DNA of 49,713 nucleotides from Enterococcus termitis (lineage in GTDB: Bacteria > Bacillota > Bacilli > Lactobacillales > Enterococcaceae). The position numbers were made by a program, and so were the translations under genes. Location: NCBI RefSeq assembly GCF_001730305.1, contig NZ_MIJY01000011.1, positions 1 through 49,713 on the forward strand. Reading direction: 5' to 3'. The notes under the pieces are model-generated. The model did not search any database. It was not told the origin of the DNA and saw nothing but the letters and a program-made list of their open reading frames with translations. Shown piece by piece: positions 17,563 to 26,009 of the stretch; position 1 is the stretch's first letter; each line of letters starts with the position of its first letter.

Positions 17563-17775
17563 ATGGCATTTCAAATTGAACTAAATGAACAAGAATTATC
17601 CATTCAAGGTGTACAATTTCAAACAAAAAAAGAATATACCATAATGAAGAACTCTTTAGGTTCAAGTATGTATGAGGGATTCGAGCCAACAAAAGACATG
17701 GTTCAACTTCTAAAAGACATTCATGATGGAAAGAAAAGCAGAAATGATATTCTTACTTTTGTCTTAGGAAATTAA
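17563..17775 (+). CDS. VbhA-like antitoxin of a Fic system
   Basis: A 70-aa protein immediately upstream of fic, with three bases between stop and start. Residues 34-39, SSMYEG, fit the class I Fic inhibition motif (S/T)xxxE(G/N), whose glutamate blocks ATP placement in the partner. The following FEPTKDMVQLLKDIHDGKKSRNDIL matches the two-helix pattern of antitoxin VbhA domains. By family knowledge it binds the Fic protein and keeps it inactive. Start: AAGGAGGG 8 bases before ATG 17563. Confidence 0.8.
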   Translation: MAFQIELNEQELSIQGVQFQTKKEYTIMKNSLGSSMYEGFEPTKDMVQLLKDIHDGKKSRNDILTFVLGN

Positions 17776-17778
17776 CTC

Positions 17779-18378
17779 ATGAATAACAATTATAACTATA
17801 TAGATAACGAGAATCTTTACACTTACCCTAATTCAAAGGTTTTAAAAAATATTCCTGCTATTGACGATTTAGAAAAGTTACATTTAACTGAACATCTTTT
17901 TGTATCTAACAGGATAGCTGAATTAGCTGAAAAGCCCATTTTAGTCAATTCTATGGACTCTATTAAGGACATTCATAAGTATCTTTTTCAGGATATGTAC
18001 ACTTGGGCTGGTGAATATCGCAAAGTCAATATCAGTAAACAAGGTTATCCCTTCATGGCATTCCAATCTTTCCCACAAGGTCAGCAGTATATTAATGGTT
18101 TGATTCAAGAATTTTTATCTGGAAATCTTTCAAAAATAGAGATTAGTAAACAGCTTGCTACTATATTAGATGATTTAAACCATATGCACCCATTTCGAGA
18201 AGGAAATGGTCGAGGACAAAGAGAAGCTATTCGCTGTCTAGCATTAGAAAAAGGATATGTACTGGAATTGAATCCCGCAGATAAGGAAGAAGTTTATAAA
18301 GCATATATGGACGGTGTGATTCATTCCAATCTTGAACTTTTGGAGAAAGTTATCTTTGAAAACTTAGCACCACTTTGA
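17779..18378 (+). CDS. fic: Fic-domain AMP-transferase toxin
   Basis: A 199-aa class I Fic protein. The active-site motif HPFREGNGRGQR (137-148) has the catalytic H137 and every nucleotide-binding residue of the HxFx(D/E)GNGRxxxR pattern. Upstream, YTWAGEYRKVNISKQGYPF is the usual beta-hairpin flap region. Fic proteins transfer AMP from ATP to target proteins; short bacterial ones often target DNA gyrase and topoisomerase IV, but the target here is unknown. There is no clear Shine-Dalgarno, so translation is probably coupled to the antitoxin. The 178 bases downstream hold only a hairpin. Confidence 0.9.
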   Translation: MNNNYNYIDNENLYTYPNSKVLKNIPAIDDLEKLHLTEHLFVSNRIAELAEKPILVNSMDSIKDIHKYLFQDMYTWAGEYRKVNISKQGYPFMAFQSFPQGQQYINGLIQEFLSGNLSKIEISKQLATILDDLNHMHPFREGNGRGQREAIRCLALEKGYVLELNPADKEEVYKAYMDGVIHSNLELLEKVIFENLAPL

Positions 18379-18491
18379 TACTAACTCTTATAAACTAACT
18401 GCTTTTTAAACGATTCAAATTAGCTTAAATCCTTTTAAACTGGTGATTTTCAGCTTATAGATTCTATTAGTTTATCGAGTGGGCGTGATAC

Positions 18492-18545
18492 AAAAATCCT
18501 TGAAAATCCTTATTTATAGGGATTTTCAAGGATTTTTATTTAAAG
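18492..18545 (+). terminator. Perfect 18-bp hairpin upstream of the araC-type gene
   Basis: AAAAATCCTTGAAAATCC (18492-18509) pairs perfectly with 18520-18537, with a 10-nt loop and TTTTT at the end. It starts 113 bases after fic and ends 20 bases before the next start codon. It may be the fic terminator or an attenuator in the leader of the next gene. Confidence 0.65.
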
Positions 18546-18556
18546 GAGGAACAAAA

Positions 18557-19330
18557 ATGAAAACAAAAATGCCTGAAATTCTTTCTTTCATTTCAGAAGA
18601 AGCTGTTAGTAGAAAAATGACCAGTGAGGAAATTGCCGTTCACTTTGGTTATGATAAACATCATTTTAGTCGGAAGTTTAAAGAAATCAATGGATTCAGT
18701 GTTGCTGAATTTCTCTCTAGTTTAAAAGTTGAAAAGGCGATCTTTGAACTAGATGAAGAAAAGCGAGTACTCGACCTACAAGAACATTCAGGTTTTGAAA
18801 GCAGCGGTAGTTTCACGAATACGTTTAAAAAATATACAGGTAGTTCTCCTAGAGCGTACAAAACTGAAATGAGTGAGCTTTTTGATGATATGAAACGTTT
18901 TGAAACGGATGATAAGGATCAATCGATCGCGCATTTTGAAGAAAAGAGTCATTCTTTTTGCACAGTAACGATTGACGTACCTGATGAATTTGAAAAGGGT
19001 ATCCTATTTATTGGACTTTTCCGGACACTTATCCCGAATCATATGCCTATATCTGGATTAGCTACAAAAAATTTAATCGGAAATACATTGAAAAATATTC
19101 CAAGTGGAGACTATTATTTATTAGCTTGCGGGATAAGCCGTTCTAATAATATTCTATCTTACTTTAACTTAGGCAATAGCTTGAGGGGGAAAGAAGATGA
19201 CAAGTTATCTTTTCCAAACTGTTCCGGTAATCATTATACGATCAAACTGAGAGAACCAATACCAGAAGACCCGCCAATATTAGTGAATGTGGGAAAACTT
19301 TTGATCTCCCGTTTAAAGAACACAATCTAG
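18557..19330 (+). CDS. AraC-family transcriptional regulator
   Basis: A 257-aa regulator with the DNA-binding domain at the N-terminus. Two helix-turn-helix motifs lie at about 20-105; the second includes LQEHSGFESSGSFTNTFKKYTGSSPRAYK. The C-terminal 140 residues (ending REPIPEDPPILVNVGKLL) form an unnamed ligand or oligomer domain seen in related Firmicute regulators. ATG 18557 follows AAAGGAGG at 7 bases; upstream in-frame codons lie inside the hairpin. The VOC gene follows 64 bases later and may be its target. Confidence 0.85.
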   Translation: MKTKMPEILSFISEEAVSRKMTSEEIAVHFGYDKHHFSRKFKEINGFSVAEFLSSLKVEKAIFELDEEKRVLDLQEHSGFESSGSFTNTFKKYTGSSPRAYKTEMSELFDDMKRFETDDKDQSIAHFEEKSHSFCTVTIDVPDEFEKGILFIGLFRTLIPNHMPISGLATKNLIGNTLKNIPSGDYYLLACGISRSNNILSYFNLGNSLRGKEDDKLSFPNCSGNHYTIKLREPIPEDPPILVNVGKLLISRLKNTI

Positions 19331-19394
19331 GATAATATTATTCGACCGTGAAGTGATAAACTAGTCGTAAGTTGATGGAATGGAGGAAATAGTT

Positions 19395-19751
19395 ATGAGT
19401 TTAAATGTAAAGAGTGTCACTGTAGGTCTACCGGTAAGTAATTTGGATGAATCTGCACTTTGGTATGAAAAGCTTCTTATGAGTGATGAAAAAATTAACC
19501 CTGTTGAAGGTGTTATTGAGTATCCAGTTGGTTCTATTTGGATTCAACTTTTCGAAGAAAAAATGAATGTTTCAGAGAATGGTTTACGTTTAGGAGTAGA
19601 AGACTTAGACAAAGAATTTGAACGTTTAAAATCACTTGGCGTAATCGTTGATGAGGTGATAGAGGATGTACCTGGTATCCTTCGATACGTTGATTTCTCT
19701 GATCCTGATGGTAATAAGTTATCGTTCTATTGGTTATATGATCAAGAGTAG
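19395..19751 (+). CDS. VOC-family (glyoxalase/bleomycin-resistance fold) protein
   Basis: A 118-aa single-domain vicinal oxygen chelate protein. The N-terminal beta-alpha unit VTVGLPVSNLDESALWYEKLL and the C-terminal DFSDPDGNKLSFYW are characteristic. Members bind metals or hydrophobic drugs; the function cannot be narrowed. GGAGG lies 9 bases before ATG 19395. It probably forms a regulator-effector pair with the AraC gene. A terminator follows. Confidence 0.85.
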   Translation: MSLNVKSVTVGLPVSNLDESALWYEKLLMSDEKINPVEGVIEYPVGSIWIQLFEEKMNVSENGLRLGVEDLDKEFERLKSLGVIVDEVIEDVPGILRYVDFSDPDGNKLSFYWLYDQE

Positions 19752-19785
19752 CTGTAGACAGTACTTATACTATGAATATAATGTT

Positions 19786-19817
19786 AAAACGACGGATAGG
19801 TGATTCGTCGTTTTTTA
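19786..19817 (+). terminator. Terminator after the VOC gene
   Basis: AAAACGACG (19786-19794) pairs perfectly with CGTCGTTTT (19806-19814), followed by further Ts. Confidence 0.85.
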
Positions 19818-19864
19818 ATTCTAGAAATAATACTTAAGTGGAGTAAGATATAACTCTGACATTA

Positions 19865-19975
19865 AAAAAAGAAAAACTGAAAAAATATTTTGAGTTAAAA
19901 TCCTAGCGGCAAATGGGTTTATAAAGTTTATCCATATTAACCAAACCGATATTGATTAGTATCAGGTTTAAAAAG
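19865..19975 (+). repeat. Dispersed repeat, copy 2
   Basis: This aligns with copy 1 over its whole length: GAAAAACTGAAAAAATATTTTG, then TTAAAATCCTAGCGGCAAAT and a weaker hairpin ATCCATATT/GATATTGAT. Unlike copy 1 it is not attached to an open reading frame. It sits between the VOC gene and the bacteriocin transporter. Confidence 0.5.
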
Positions 19976-19978
19976 ATA

Positions 19979-20027
19979 AAAAAGCTTGGCAGTATGGTTC
20001 TCAGTCAGAACGCCTACCAAGCTTTTT
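19979..20027. terminator. Terminator of the bacteriocin ABC transporter operon
   Basis: AAAAAGCTTGG (19979-19989) pairs perfectly with CCAAGCTTTTT (20017-20027). An inner GGTTCT/AGAAC pair extends it. It works for the minus-strand operon ending at 20124 and could also stop rightward transcription. 20028-20123 shows nothing else. Confidence 0.7.
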
Positions 20028-20123
20028 AATTCACAACAAATAGAACTATATATGCAAACATCAACAAAAATCCAAACAAACTAAAAACTATCCACTGACA
20101 AATAATTTTATGCTCTAGCTAGG

Positions 20124-20759
20124 TTACAACAGTTCAATATGCCTATTACATTTATTTAAGATATAACGATCATGGGTAACAATAATCAGCGTTTTCCCTA
20201 ACTGATGTTCTTGAAATAGTATATCCAATATATTATTTCTATTCTCACTATCCAAAGACCCCGTCGGTTCATCTGCTAAAATAAGTTTGCTTGGTTTCAG
20301 CAATACTCTAGCCAATGCAACACGCTGCTTTTCTCCCCCAGATAATTCATAAACTTTCTTATTCAAAGGGGTAGACAAACCAACTTTATCTAACGCACCT
20401 TCCTTTAATTTGATTTTTTCTTTACTGGAAAAATCAGTGTAATGAAGAGCTACCTCTAAATTTTTGCCAATACTTTGACTTTCTATCAAGGCATAGTTTT
20501 GAAAGAGGTACGAGATACAAGTTCTTTTTAGTAGTAGTGCTTTCTTCGAATTTATTTTAGGCGCTTTTTCACCAAGCAGTTTTAATTCTCCTTTTTGAAA
20601 ATCATCTAATAAACCCGCTATATTCAAAATTGTTGATTTTCCTGTGCCACTTTTTCCATAAATAGCAAGCATCTCATTTCTTTGTACTTGCAGATTAAAG
20701 TTGCTTAGGATTTGTTTATCTCGATAACTTTTATTAATATTTTTGAGTTCTAAAATCAT
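20124..20759 (-). CDS. ABC transporter ATPase, lactococcin 972 group
   Basis: A 211-aa ATPase. Walker A is GKSGTGKS (35-42), the signature LSGGE (139-143), Walker B LILADEPTGSLD (159-170) and the H-loop VTHD. It matches the short ATPase of lactococcin 972-type export/immunity loci (TIGR03608). It lies 14 bases after the large membrane protein and divergent from the bacteriocin, so the three are one locus. It should power export of the bacteriocin or self-protection at the membrane; which of the two is not settled for the family. Confidence 0.88.
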   Translation of the reverse strand: MILELKNINKSYRDKQILSNFNLQVQRNEMLAIYGKSGTGKSTILNIAGLLDDFQKGELKLLGEKAPKINSKKALLLKRTCISYLFQNYALIESQSIGKNLEVALHYTDFSSKEKIKLKEGALDKVGLSTPLNKKVYELSGGEKQRVALARVLLKPSKLILADEPTGSLDSENRNNILDILFQEHQLGKTLIIVTHDRYILNKCNRHIELL

Positions 20760-20773
20760 AACGAATCCTCCTT

Positions 20774-22822
20774 TTAACTATCTTCAACCTTCTTCACTCG
20801 ATCAAATGTAACGATTACAATGATACTTGTCACAAATTCAACCAGCGCCAACAATAAACAAGTAACCAATGCCCCTATTAATCGTTCTGGATATGTTGCC
20901 ATAAACAATAGGGTAAACAACGTATTTTGAATTAGTAATAGCAAAAAGAAATTTTTATATGTTTGAAAAAATGAATAGCCGTGCATTCTCAAAATCGTTA
21001 TGATTTTTTTCTTTTGATTATAATAGGCTATTGCACACTGCATAATAATAAATATCGTTAGACTTAAACTAAACAGTGTTTGAAACAGATAAATATAAAA
21101 CGTTCCGAGCTGTCTCAATAAAATAACTTTATTTACATCCGATAATTTAACGATGTTTACTAGATTGTCATCAAGATATTCCGTATCTATACTATTTTTC
21201 AATTGTTTATACATCGATTCTGGAGAACGATTTCCTAATGTTATTTTCAATGGATCAATGCCGCCCAAGCCTTTGATAATAGGAATATCTTCGGGACTTT
21301 TTAGAACTTCAATTAATAAAGCACCTGTGAGTTCTCTTTTTTTATTGTTGTATAACGGCAATTTTGTTTTATCAGAAATAATGATAAACGTAAGTGTCAT
21401 ATCATAATTAACTTTGTAATAGTCCCTGATTTCTTGTCTTCTATCTTTTAGCTTTTCCGAAATTAAAAAGAGCGTTTCACCGTCTTTCGTCTCTGTCTTT
21501 ATTTTTTTATTTTGATAATCTACTTTAATATGCTTCTTTAAATAACTATTATCAACTTTTATGACCTTATCGAAGAATGAATCCGTTTGTTCATAAGACG
21601 AAATATCTATGATAAATCCTCTATCTCCAACTATTCTATCTGCAGATCGACTTAAATTTTCAAAAAACACATTCGTATTATAGGTTATGTCTTTATTATC
21701 TTTACCAATTAATAATGGATAAAAAATACCTACTTTCGCATTTTCGGGAACCTTCTGTTGACTAACGGATGATGCATATCGCCAAGAGTCTTTTAAAAGC
21801 TCTGCTAATGGACTCAGACTAGTGATAACTGTAAACAAAAAGAAAATTTTTATTGCATATGTGATATAAAAAAAATCCTTATCATAATTTTTATAGTTTA
21901 GAGCATTTTTTGCTGATAAATGAGAAATAAACTTTAGCATGATAAAAATAATCAGGTTCAATAGAGCAGTTAACAGGATAAGCATAATTAGTAATTGAAT
22001 GTTCATTAAAAAAGTTGGGAATATAACTTTAGCAAGTAATAGAAAGAGTAACGTTGCCAACATCCAACTATTGATGTCTCTCAATAAATAGTGCCAGGCT
22101 ATTTCCAGTACACTATAGCCATTCATCCTTAGTATCTGTATGTCTCGTGTTATTAACAAACTATAGATCACTAAACAACATAAAAAAAATAATGCTCCCA
22201 ACACCAGCAAAGCTTGAATATCTAAAGTAGGGATCAATTCGATTGGAAGCGTCATTGAATCATCGATCAATTCTTCTGCAACTATTGTTAACCCCATTTG
22301 ATCTTTATACGCAGATATATTATCAAGCACCATCTCTTGTATCTGCGTATCAGTTCCCTGTAAAAAATAATCGCCAGTTACAATATCAGACCTGGTAACT
22401 TTTTTTATCTTATTGATTTCAGTGAATACATTGCTATTAAATAAGTGTTCTGTCTCGCCTTTAATTACTTTCGGGTTAAATTTCGATAAAAAAGATGTTT
22501 TAGCATTGTCGTCAATAAAGTAGGTTACTTTAATAATATCCGATGCTAAATCAATTTCTCCTTGCTCTCTCTTTACAGTATATTCTGTCACTCTGTTAAT
22601 GAAAGACGTGTCATTTTTATTCGCACTCTTCTGGAGTATGCTGAAAGCGAGCTCTGGATTTTTTTCTACTGCCGATTCAGGTAGTTTTATCTTATATCCA
22701 TCTATATTATATTGCGAATCCACATGTTTTATATTCTCGTTATTATTATGTTCAATTATCAATCCAAATACCATTGTAAAAAAACAAAAAAGTAACCCAA
22801 TCTTCAAAATTAGCCTTTTCAT
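20774..22822 (-). CDS. Bacteriocin-associated integral membrane protein (lactococcin 972 immunity/export)
   Basis: A 682-aa membrane protein of the bact_immun_7tm type (TIGR01654). There is an N-terminal membrane anchor, an extracellular domain (about 25-195), a block of membrane spans (about 200-330), a second extracellular domain (about 345-570) and C-terminal spans, the layout of an MacB/FtsX-like permease. It is co-transcribed with the ATPase and shares a 137-base intergenic region with the bacteriocin gene. AAAAGGAGG precedes the ATG. The family is known from lactococcin 972 loci, and its role in immunity is inferred. Confidence 0.85.
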   Translation of the reverse strand: MKRLILKIGLLFCFFTMVFGLIIEHNNNENIKHVDSQYNIDGYKIKLPESAVEKNPELAFSILQKSANKNDTSFINRVTEYTVKREQGEIDLASDIIKVTYFIDDNAKTSFLSKFNPKVIKGETEHLFNSNVFTEINKIKKVTRSDIVTGDYFLQGTDTQIQEMVLDNISAYKDQMGLTIVAEELIDDSMTLPIELIPTLDIQALLVLGALFFLCCLVIYSLLITRDIQILRMNGYSVLEIAWHYLLRDINSWMLATLLFLLLAKVIFPTFLMNIQLLIMLILLTALLNLIIFIMLKFISHLSAKNALNYKNYDKDFFYITYAIKIFFLFTVITSLSPLAELLKDSWRYASSVSQQKVPENAKVGIFYPLLIGKDNKDITYNTNVFFENLSRSADRIVGDRGFIIDISSYEQTDSFFDKVIKVDNSYLKKHIKVDYQNKKIKTETKDGETLFLISEKLKDRRQEIRDYYKVNYDMTLTFIIISDKTKLPLYNNKKRELTGALLIEVLKSPEDIPIIKGLGGIDPLKITLGNRSPESMYKQLKNSIDTEYLDDNLVNIVKLSDVNKVILLRQLGTFYIYLFQTLFSLSLTIFIIMQCAIAYYNQKKKIITILRMHGYSFFQTYKNFFLLLLIQNTLFTLLFMATYPERLIGALVTCLLLALVEFVTSIIVIVTFDRVKKVEDS

Positions 22823-22959
22823 AAAAAACCTCCTTTTAGTATATTTTTACATACAAATAGATTTTTTTAATTAAAAAACTATTTACACTTCATGAAACAA
22901 ATGTTACCATTTTTTACATAAAGGTTCAATCCTTTAACAAAAAATTCAGGAGTGATTAA

Positions 22960-23430
22960 ATGAAAAAAATTATTTTTTTAACTTTGGGACTTGGTATTAC
23001 TATCGCAACATCAGCTTTTTCTTTTACTCAAGTTCATGCGGATGAATCTACAGACACATTGAAATCTTTAATACTACCAAGTAATCTAAGTTCAGGCTTT
23101 ATCGCTACTGACTCAGATGGTAATATTGTAGATTACTCAAATCCTAACTTGTTAACAGCTGAGCAACCTGCTATTCAAAATCCTTTATCCAGAGCTACAG
23201 TTTCTATTAATCGAGGAAAGTGGTCTTACAGTGCCAATGTTGTTTGGGGAGGAAAACGAGGATATTCCGGCGTACAACATCCACTACCACATGCTTCAAA
23301 ATCTAAATTAGGAAGTTCTGTAGGATATGATAAACAAAGAGGAGCCAATGTCTGGTCAAATGCCTATTCGTTTGGCAATTTAAACAATACGCATTATGCT
23401 TCTTATGATTATGGAATGCACTTAAAATAG
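22960..23430 (+). CDS. Lactococcin 972-family bacteriocin precursor, long form
   Basis: A 156-aa secreted peptide. The signal peptide covers about 1-27 with a likely cleavage at VHA/DE. The C-terminal core from about residue 80 (NRGKWSYSANVVWGGKRGYSGV ... YASYDYGMHLK) has the G.W.Y, Y-G/S-H and final Y-Y patterns of lactococcin 972, which blocks septum formation through lipid II. Lactococcin 972 itself is a 91-aa precursor, so about 50 residues between signal and core are extra and may be a propeptide. The start has AGGAG 8 bases upstream. It is divergent from its transporter genes. Confidence 0.88.
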   Translation: MKKIIFLTLGLGITIATSAFSFTQVHADESTDTLKSLILPSNLSSGFIATDSDGNIVDYSNPNLLTAEQPAIQNPLSRATVSINRGKWSYSANVVWGGKRGYSGVQHPLPHASKSKLGSSVGYDKQRGANVWSNAYSFGNLNNTHYASYDYGMHLK

Positions 23431-23454
23431 TTACGTATGACAAAACAAAAATAC

Positions 23455-23572
23455 TCTAAAAAAACTTAGATCAAGAAATAGAAAAACTCAAAAATAATTT
23501 GATTTAAGCACCTAAAAGCGAATTTTAAAGTTAATCAGCAATAGCCCTAACCACTACTGATCGAGGATAGCA
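23455..23572 (+). repeat. Dispersed repeat, copy 3
   Basis: This matches copy 1: TCAAGAAAtAGAAAAACTC, AAAAATAATTTGATTTAAG, then ATTTTAAAGTTAATCAGCA and the hairpin partner CTACTGATC. It lies 25 bases after the bacteriocin gene, so copies 2 and 3 bracket the bacteriocin cassette. The rest of 23573-23658 shows nothing clear. Confidence 0.5.
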
Positions 23573-23658
23573 TTATGAAAATGGGATATAATTCGATTCT
23601 CACTCACTTTTTGATTTTTTCGCAAAAAAACATATAAAAAGGTGTTTTACGCATCTAA

Positions 23659-23710
23659 AAAACAAGCCTAATTATGAGAATATCATCATAGTTAGGCTTG
23701 TTTTATTTTT
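23659..23710. terminator. Bidirectional terminator after the protease gene
   Basis: AAAACAAGCCTAA (23659-23671) pairs perfectly with TTAGGCTTGTTTT (23692-23704), with additional TATGA/TCATA pairing inside. Confidence 0.8.
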
Positions 23711-23765
23711 GGGAAGCACAATTGCTCACAGCTTTTTTCCAAGACACGTTTAAATTTTCAGTTCC

Positions 23766-24755
23766 TTATTTGAAAAAAGAGTCTGCTATCCTAGGTTGCA
23801 TTTTTACAAATCTACTTACACCGTTTCCAGTATTTGAATTTATTCCTATCACTTCGTTTGATGCATTCATAACTGGACCTCCACTCATACCTCCTACGAT
23901 TTGAATGTCAGAAGATTCATATAACCAACCAAACCATTTCGGTTGGCTAGTAGATACCATATTGCCAGAACTTTTTGAAAAGGTAACTTGATTAACTGTT
24001 CCATTGTATCCATAGCTCATTCCATATCCACTATTAGGTGCATTTTTTTTAATTTTTAAATTAGCTGGTGCTGTGCCGGCATAATGTCTTACTTTCAAAT
24101 GACCAAAATCAGATCTCCAGGCATCATGTAAAGGTGTTTGAATCCAATCATTATTTGCAATTTGTTGAGTAATACCATATAATGCCGTTGTAGTTATTCC
24201 ACCTGTTGAGGATTTTTTACAGCCCAGTAAAATACTACCTGAGCCAGCCCAACCATACCCATGCTCCTTGTCATAGAATACATGACCTGCTGTAGCAAAT
24301 CTATCATTAGCAACTTTAAATGCTGTTCCGGAAGCCATTTCTACCTTACCGTTACTCAAAAAATAGTAAAGTTGAACTTTCCCAATACTACTATTTGGAT
24401 TACCTGTCACTGGTGCCGATACTCGTATTCTAGCACGAGAATCTTCGTATTCTCCAACTGTATCTTCAAACTTTATTTCTTTCGTATCATCATTTATATC
24501 AAAAATTTTGACTTCGCCTTCATATTCCGGATATTTTTCCTTGTAAGCATCTTTTATCGTTTGGTCCCATTTTTCTCCATCTATAACTATTTCTTGTTCT
24601 CCACTTCTAGTCATATTTTTACTCTTAGTTACACTTTTACTAAAATCAATCGTTTCACTTTCATGTTGACTAAGACTCTCTTCAATCGATAATGCCTCAG
24701 CTTCTTTTCCTACAAATGAAAAACTCAATAAAACTAACAACAACAACTTTTTCAT
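23766..24755 (-). CDS. Secreted V8-like serine endopeptidase
   Basis: A 329-aa secreted S1-fold protease. A signal peptide (1 to about 22) is followed by an acidic propeptide-like region (about 23-108) and the catalytic domain. The triad is visible as TAGH (H158), SDFGHLKV (D216) and GGMSGGPV (S291). The family includes staphylococcal V8 and enterococcal SprE, which prefer cleavage after glutamate, but that preference cannot be proved here. GGGGAG precedes the ATG. It is co-transcribed with the lipoprotein 11 bases upstream and lies next to the bacteriocin locus. Confidence 0.88.
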   Translation of the reverse strand: MKKLLLLVLLSFSFVGKEAEALSIEESLSQHESETIDFSKSVTKSKNMTRSGEQEIVIDGEKWDQTIKDAYKEKYPEYEGEVKIFDINDDTKEIKFEDTVGEYEDSRARIRVSAPVTGNPNSSIGKVQLYYFLSNGKVEMASGTAFKVANDRFATAGHVFYDKEHGYGWAGSGSILLGCKKSSTGGITTTALYGITQQIANNDWIQTPLHDAWRSDFGHLKVRHYAGTAPANLKIKKNAPNSGYGMSYGYNGTVNQVTFSKSSGNMVSTSQPKWFGWLYESSDIQIVGGMSGGPVMNASNEVIGINSNTGNGVSRFVKMQPRIADSFFK

Positions 24756-24766
24756 ACTTCTCTCCC

Positions 24767-25156
24767 CTATCTCGTATATACAATACTTTTTTCTTTACTT
24801 TCATTTTCATGTTCGTAATGAATTGTTACCTTAACCTCTTTTTCATTAATCTGCGAAAGTCGATTCGCTAAATCTAGCTCTGTCTCTTCATTGCTCAAAA
24901 CATTTGTTGTAAACACCGTAAGTCCTTGAGTCTCATCAATTGACACCCATTTATTGTTTTTCTTTGTTAAAAACTCAGTATCAGAGTCTATAATTGTAAT
25001 AATGTCTTTGGTGTTATTTTTAATTAACAATTTCATTCCTTGAAACCCCAAACTAATTGAGGATTTTTCATTCTCAGTGTCTTTATCATTACCATTAATT
25101 TTTGTACATCCTACAACCAACAATAATAGCAGAGCTATTAAACAAAATTTTTTCAT
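24767..25156 (-). CDS. Small lipoprotein upstream of the protease
   Basis: A 129-aa lipoprotein. The signal peptide ends in VVGC with the lipidated cysteine at residue 17. The mature part has beta-strand character (SISLGFQGMKLLIKNNT, KEVKVTIHYEH), suggesting a small immunoglobulin-like fold of about 100 residues. No family is recognised. ATG 25156 follows AAAGGAG at 7 bases. Its place 11 bases before the protease gene suggests a chaperone, anchor or inhibitor role for that protease, which is inference only. Confidence 0.75.
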   Translation of the reverse strand: MKKFCLIALLLLLVVGCTKINGNDKDTENEKSSISLGFQGMKLLIKNNTKDIITIIDSDTEFLTKKNNKWVSIDETQGLTVFTTNVLSNEETELDLANRLSQINEKEVKVTIHYEHENESKEKSIVYTR

Positions 25157-25302
25157 AGGTTCTCCTTTCTCAATTATGAACAAATTATATCATAATAAAC
25201 ATAATTAACAATTCATTTAATAATTTATTTTTATCTTCCAGGACTTTATATTATGAATTTCATTTACAAATAATCCTAAAAACAAACAGCCTACAAGGAT
25301 TG

Positions 25303-25735
25303 GGTTTGCGAATTGGGCAGAACAAGTTGAATTTCCGCATCAAACGTTGAACCTTTTTTCGATTCATCAAAATACCCATATGAAGCAGGGTCATATGGAT
25401 TCCACTTTAGCCTTTGTCTTTCCCACGTATTTGATAGACTTTTCAAATCCCCTCGAAATCCGCTTAATTGTTGGCGTCTCGTCGATCTCATTGCTTGTAA
25501 TTATTTTTCCAGTTGTAATAACTAGAACGTGAAACTTGGATGATTTCGCATAGCCACGTAATGTTTAACAGATTGTTGTCTCGAGTAGTTAATGTTTGGA
25601 TGAGTTGGAATTTTTCTTGCGTGAAGCTTTGATAGCCCTACGATTGATAGAATTCGTTTTTTAGTATTTCGATCTGTTGCTTTTGTAAAGCGACTTGATG
25701 ACGCAGATAGACAATTTCTTATGATGATGATTGGT
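25303..25735 (-). pseudogene. IS3-family transposase (orfB) remnant
   Basis: One minus-strand frame, interrupted by five stops, reads as the N-terminal half of an IS3-family orfB. Recognisable pieces are QEKFQLIQTL, WLCEIIQVSRSSYYNWK and, further on, GILMNRKKVQRLMRKFNL, the conserved RVNHKRVQRLMRE-like block. An orfA-like coiled end (YLRHQVALQKQQIEIL) precedes it. The DDE half is missing, so it is truncated near 25303 and inactive. No terminal inverted repeats were identified. Confidence 0.75.
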
Positions 25736-25907
25736 CTTTGTTTCGATGCCGACCGAAGGATACACTTCACAAGTCCGTGAAGCCTTCGACACGATCATTC
25801 CTTTGTTTGATTGTATGGTAAAAAGCCCCTATATAATAGGATCAACAGACGTTTTTTATCAGGTTCCCTTTTTTATTCATTTAATACAATCTTTTTCAAC
25901 AAGAAAA

Positions 25908-25938
25908 GAGACCTGAGGCAGACTTCCCTTCAGATCTC
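25908..25938 (-). terminator. Terminator of the MFS transporter gene
   Basis: GAGACCTGA (25908-25916) pairs with TCAGATCTC (25930-25938) with one mismatch. CTTTTCTT follows on the minus strand. Confidence 0.6.
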
Positions 25939-26009
25939 ATAATAGTCACTTATAATTCTATAAACTAGCTTCATTACTATTAGCTGAATTGACAGTTTAC
26001 TCCTTTTGT

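Noticed and set aside
25291-25770. Open frames of 60-80 codons on both strands taken as small genes
   Set aside because: They are out-of-frame readings of the IS3-family remnant, whose homologous frame contains stops.
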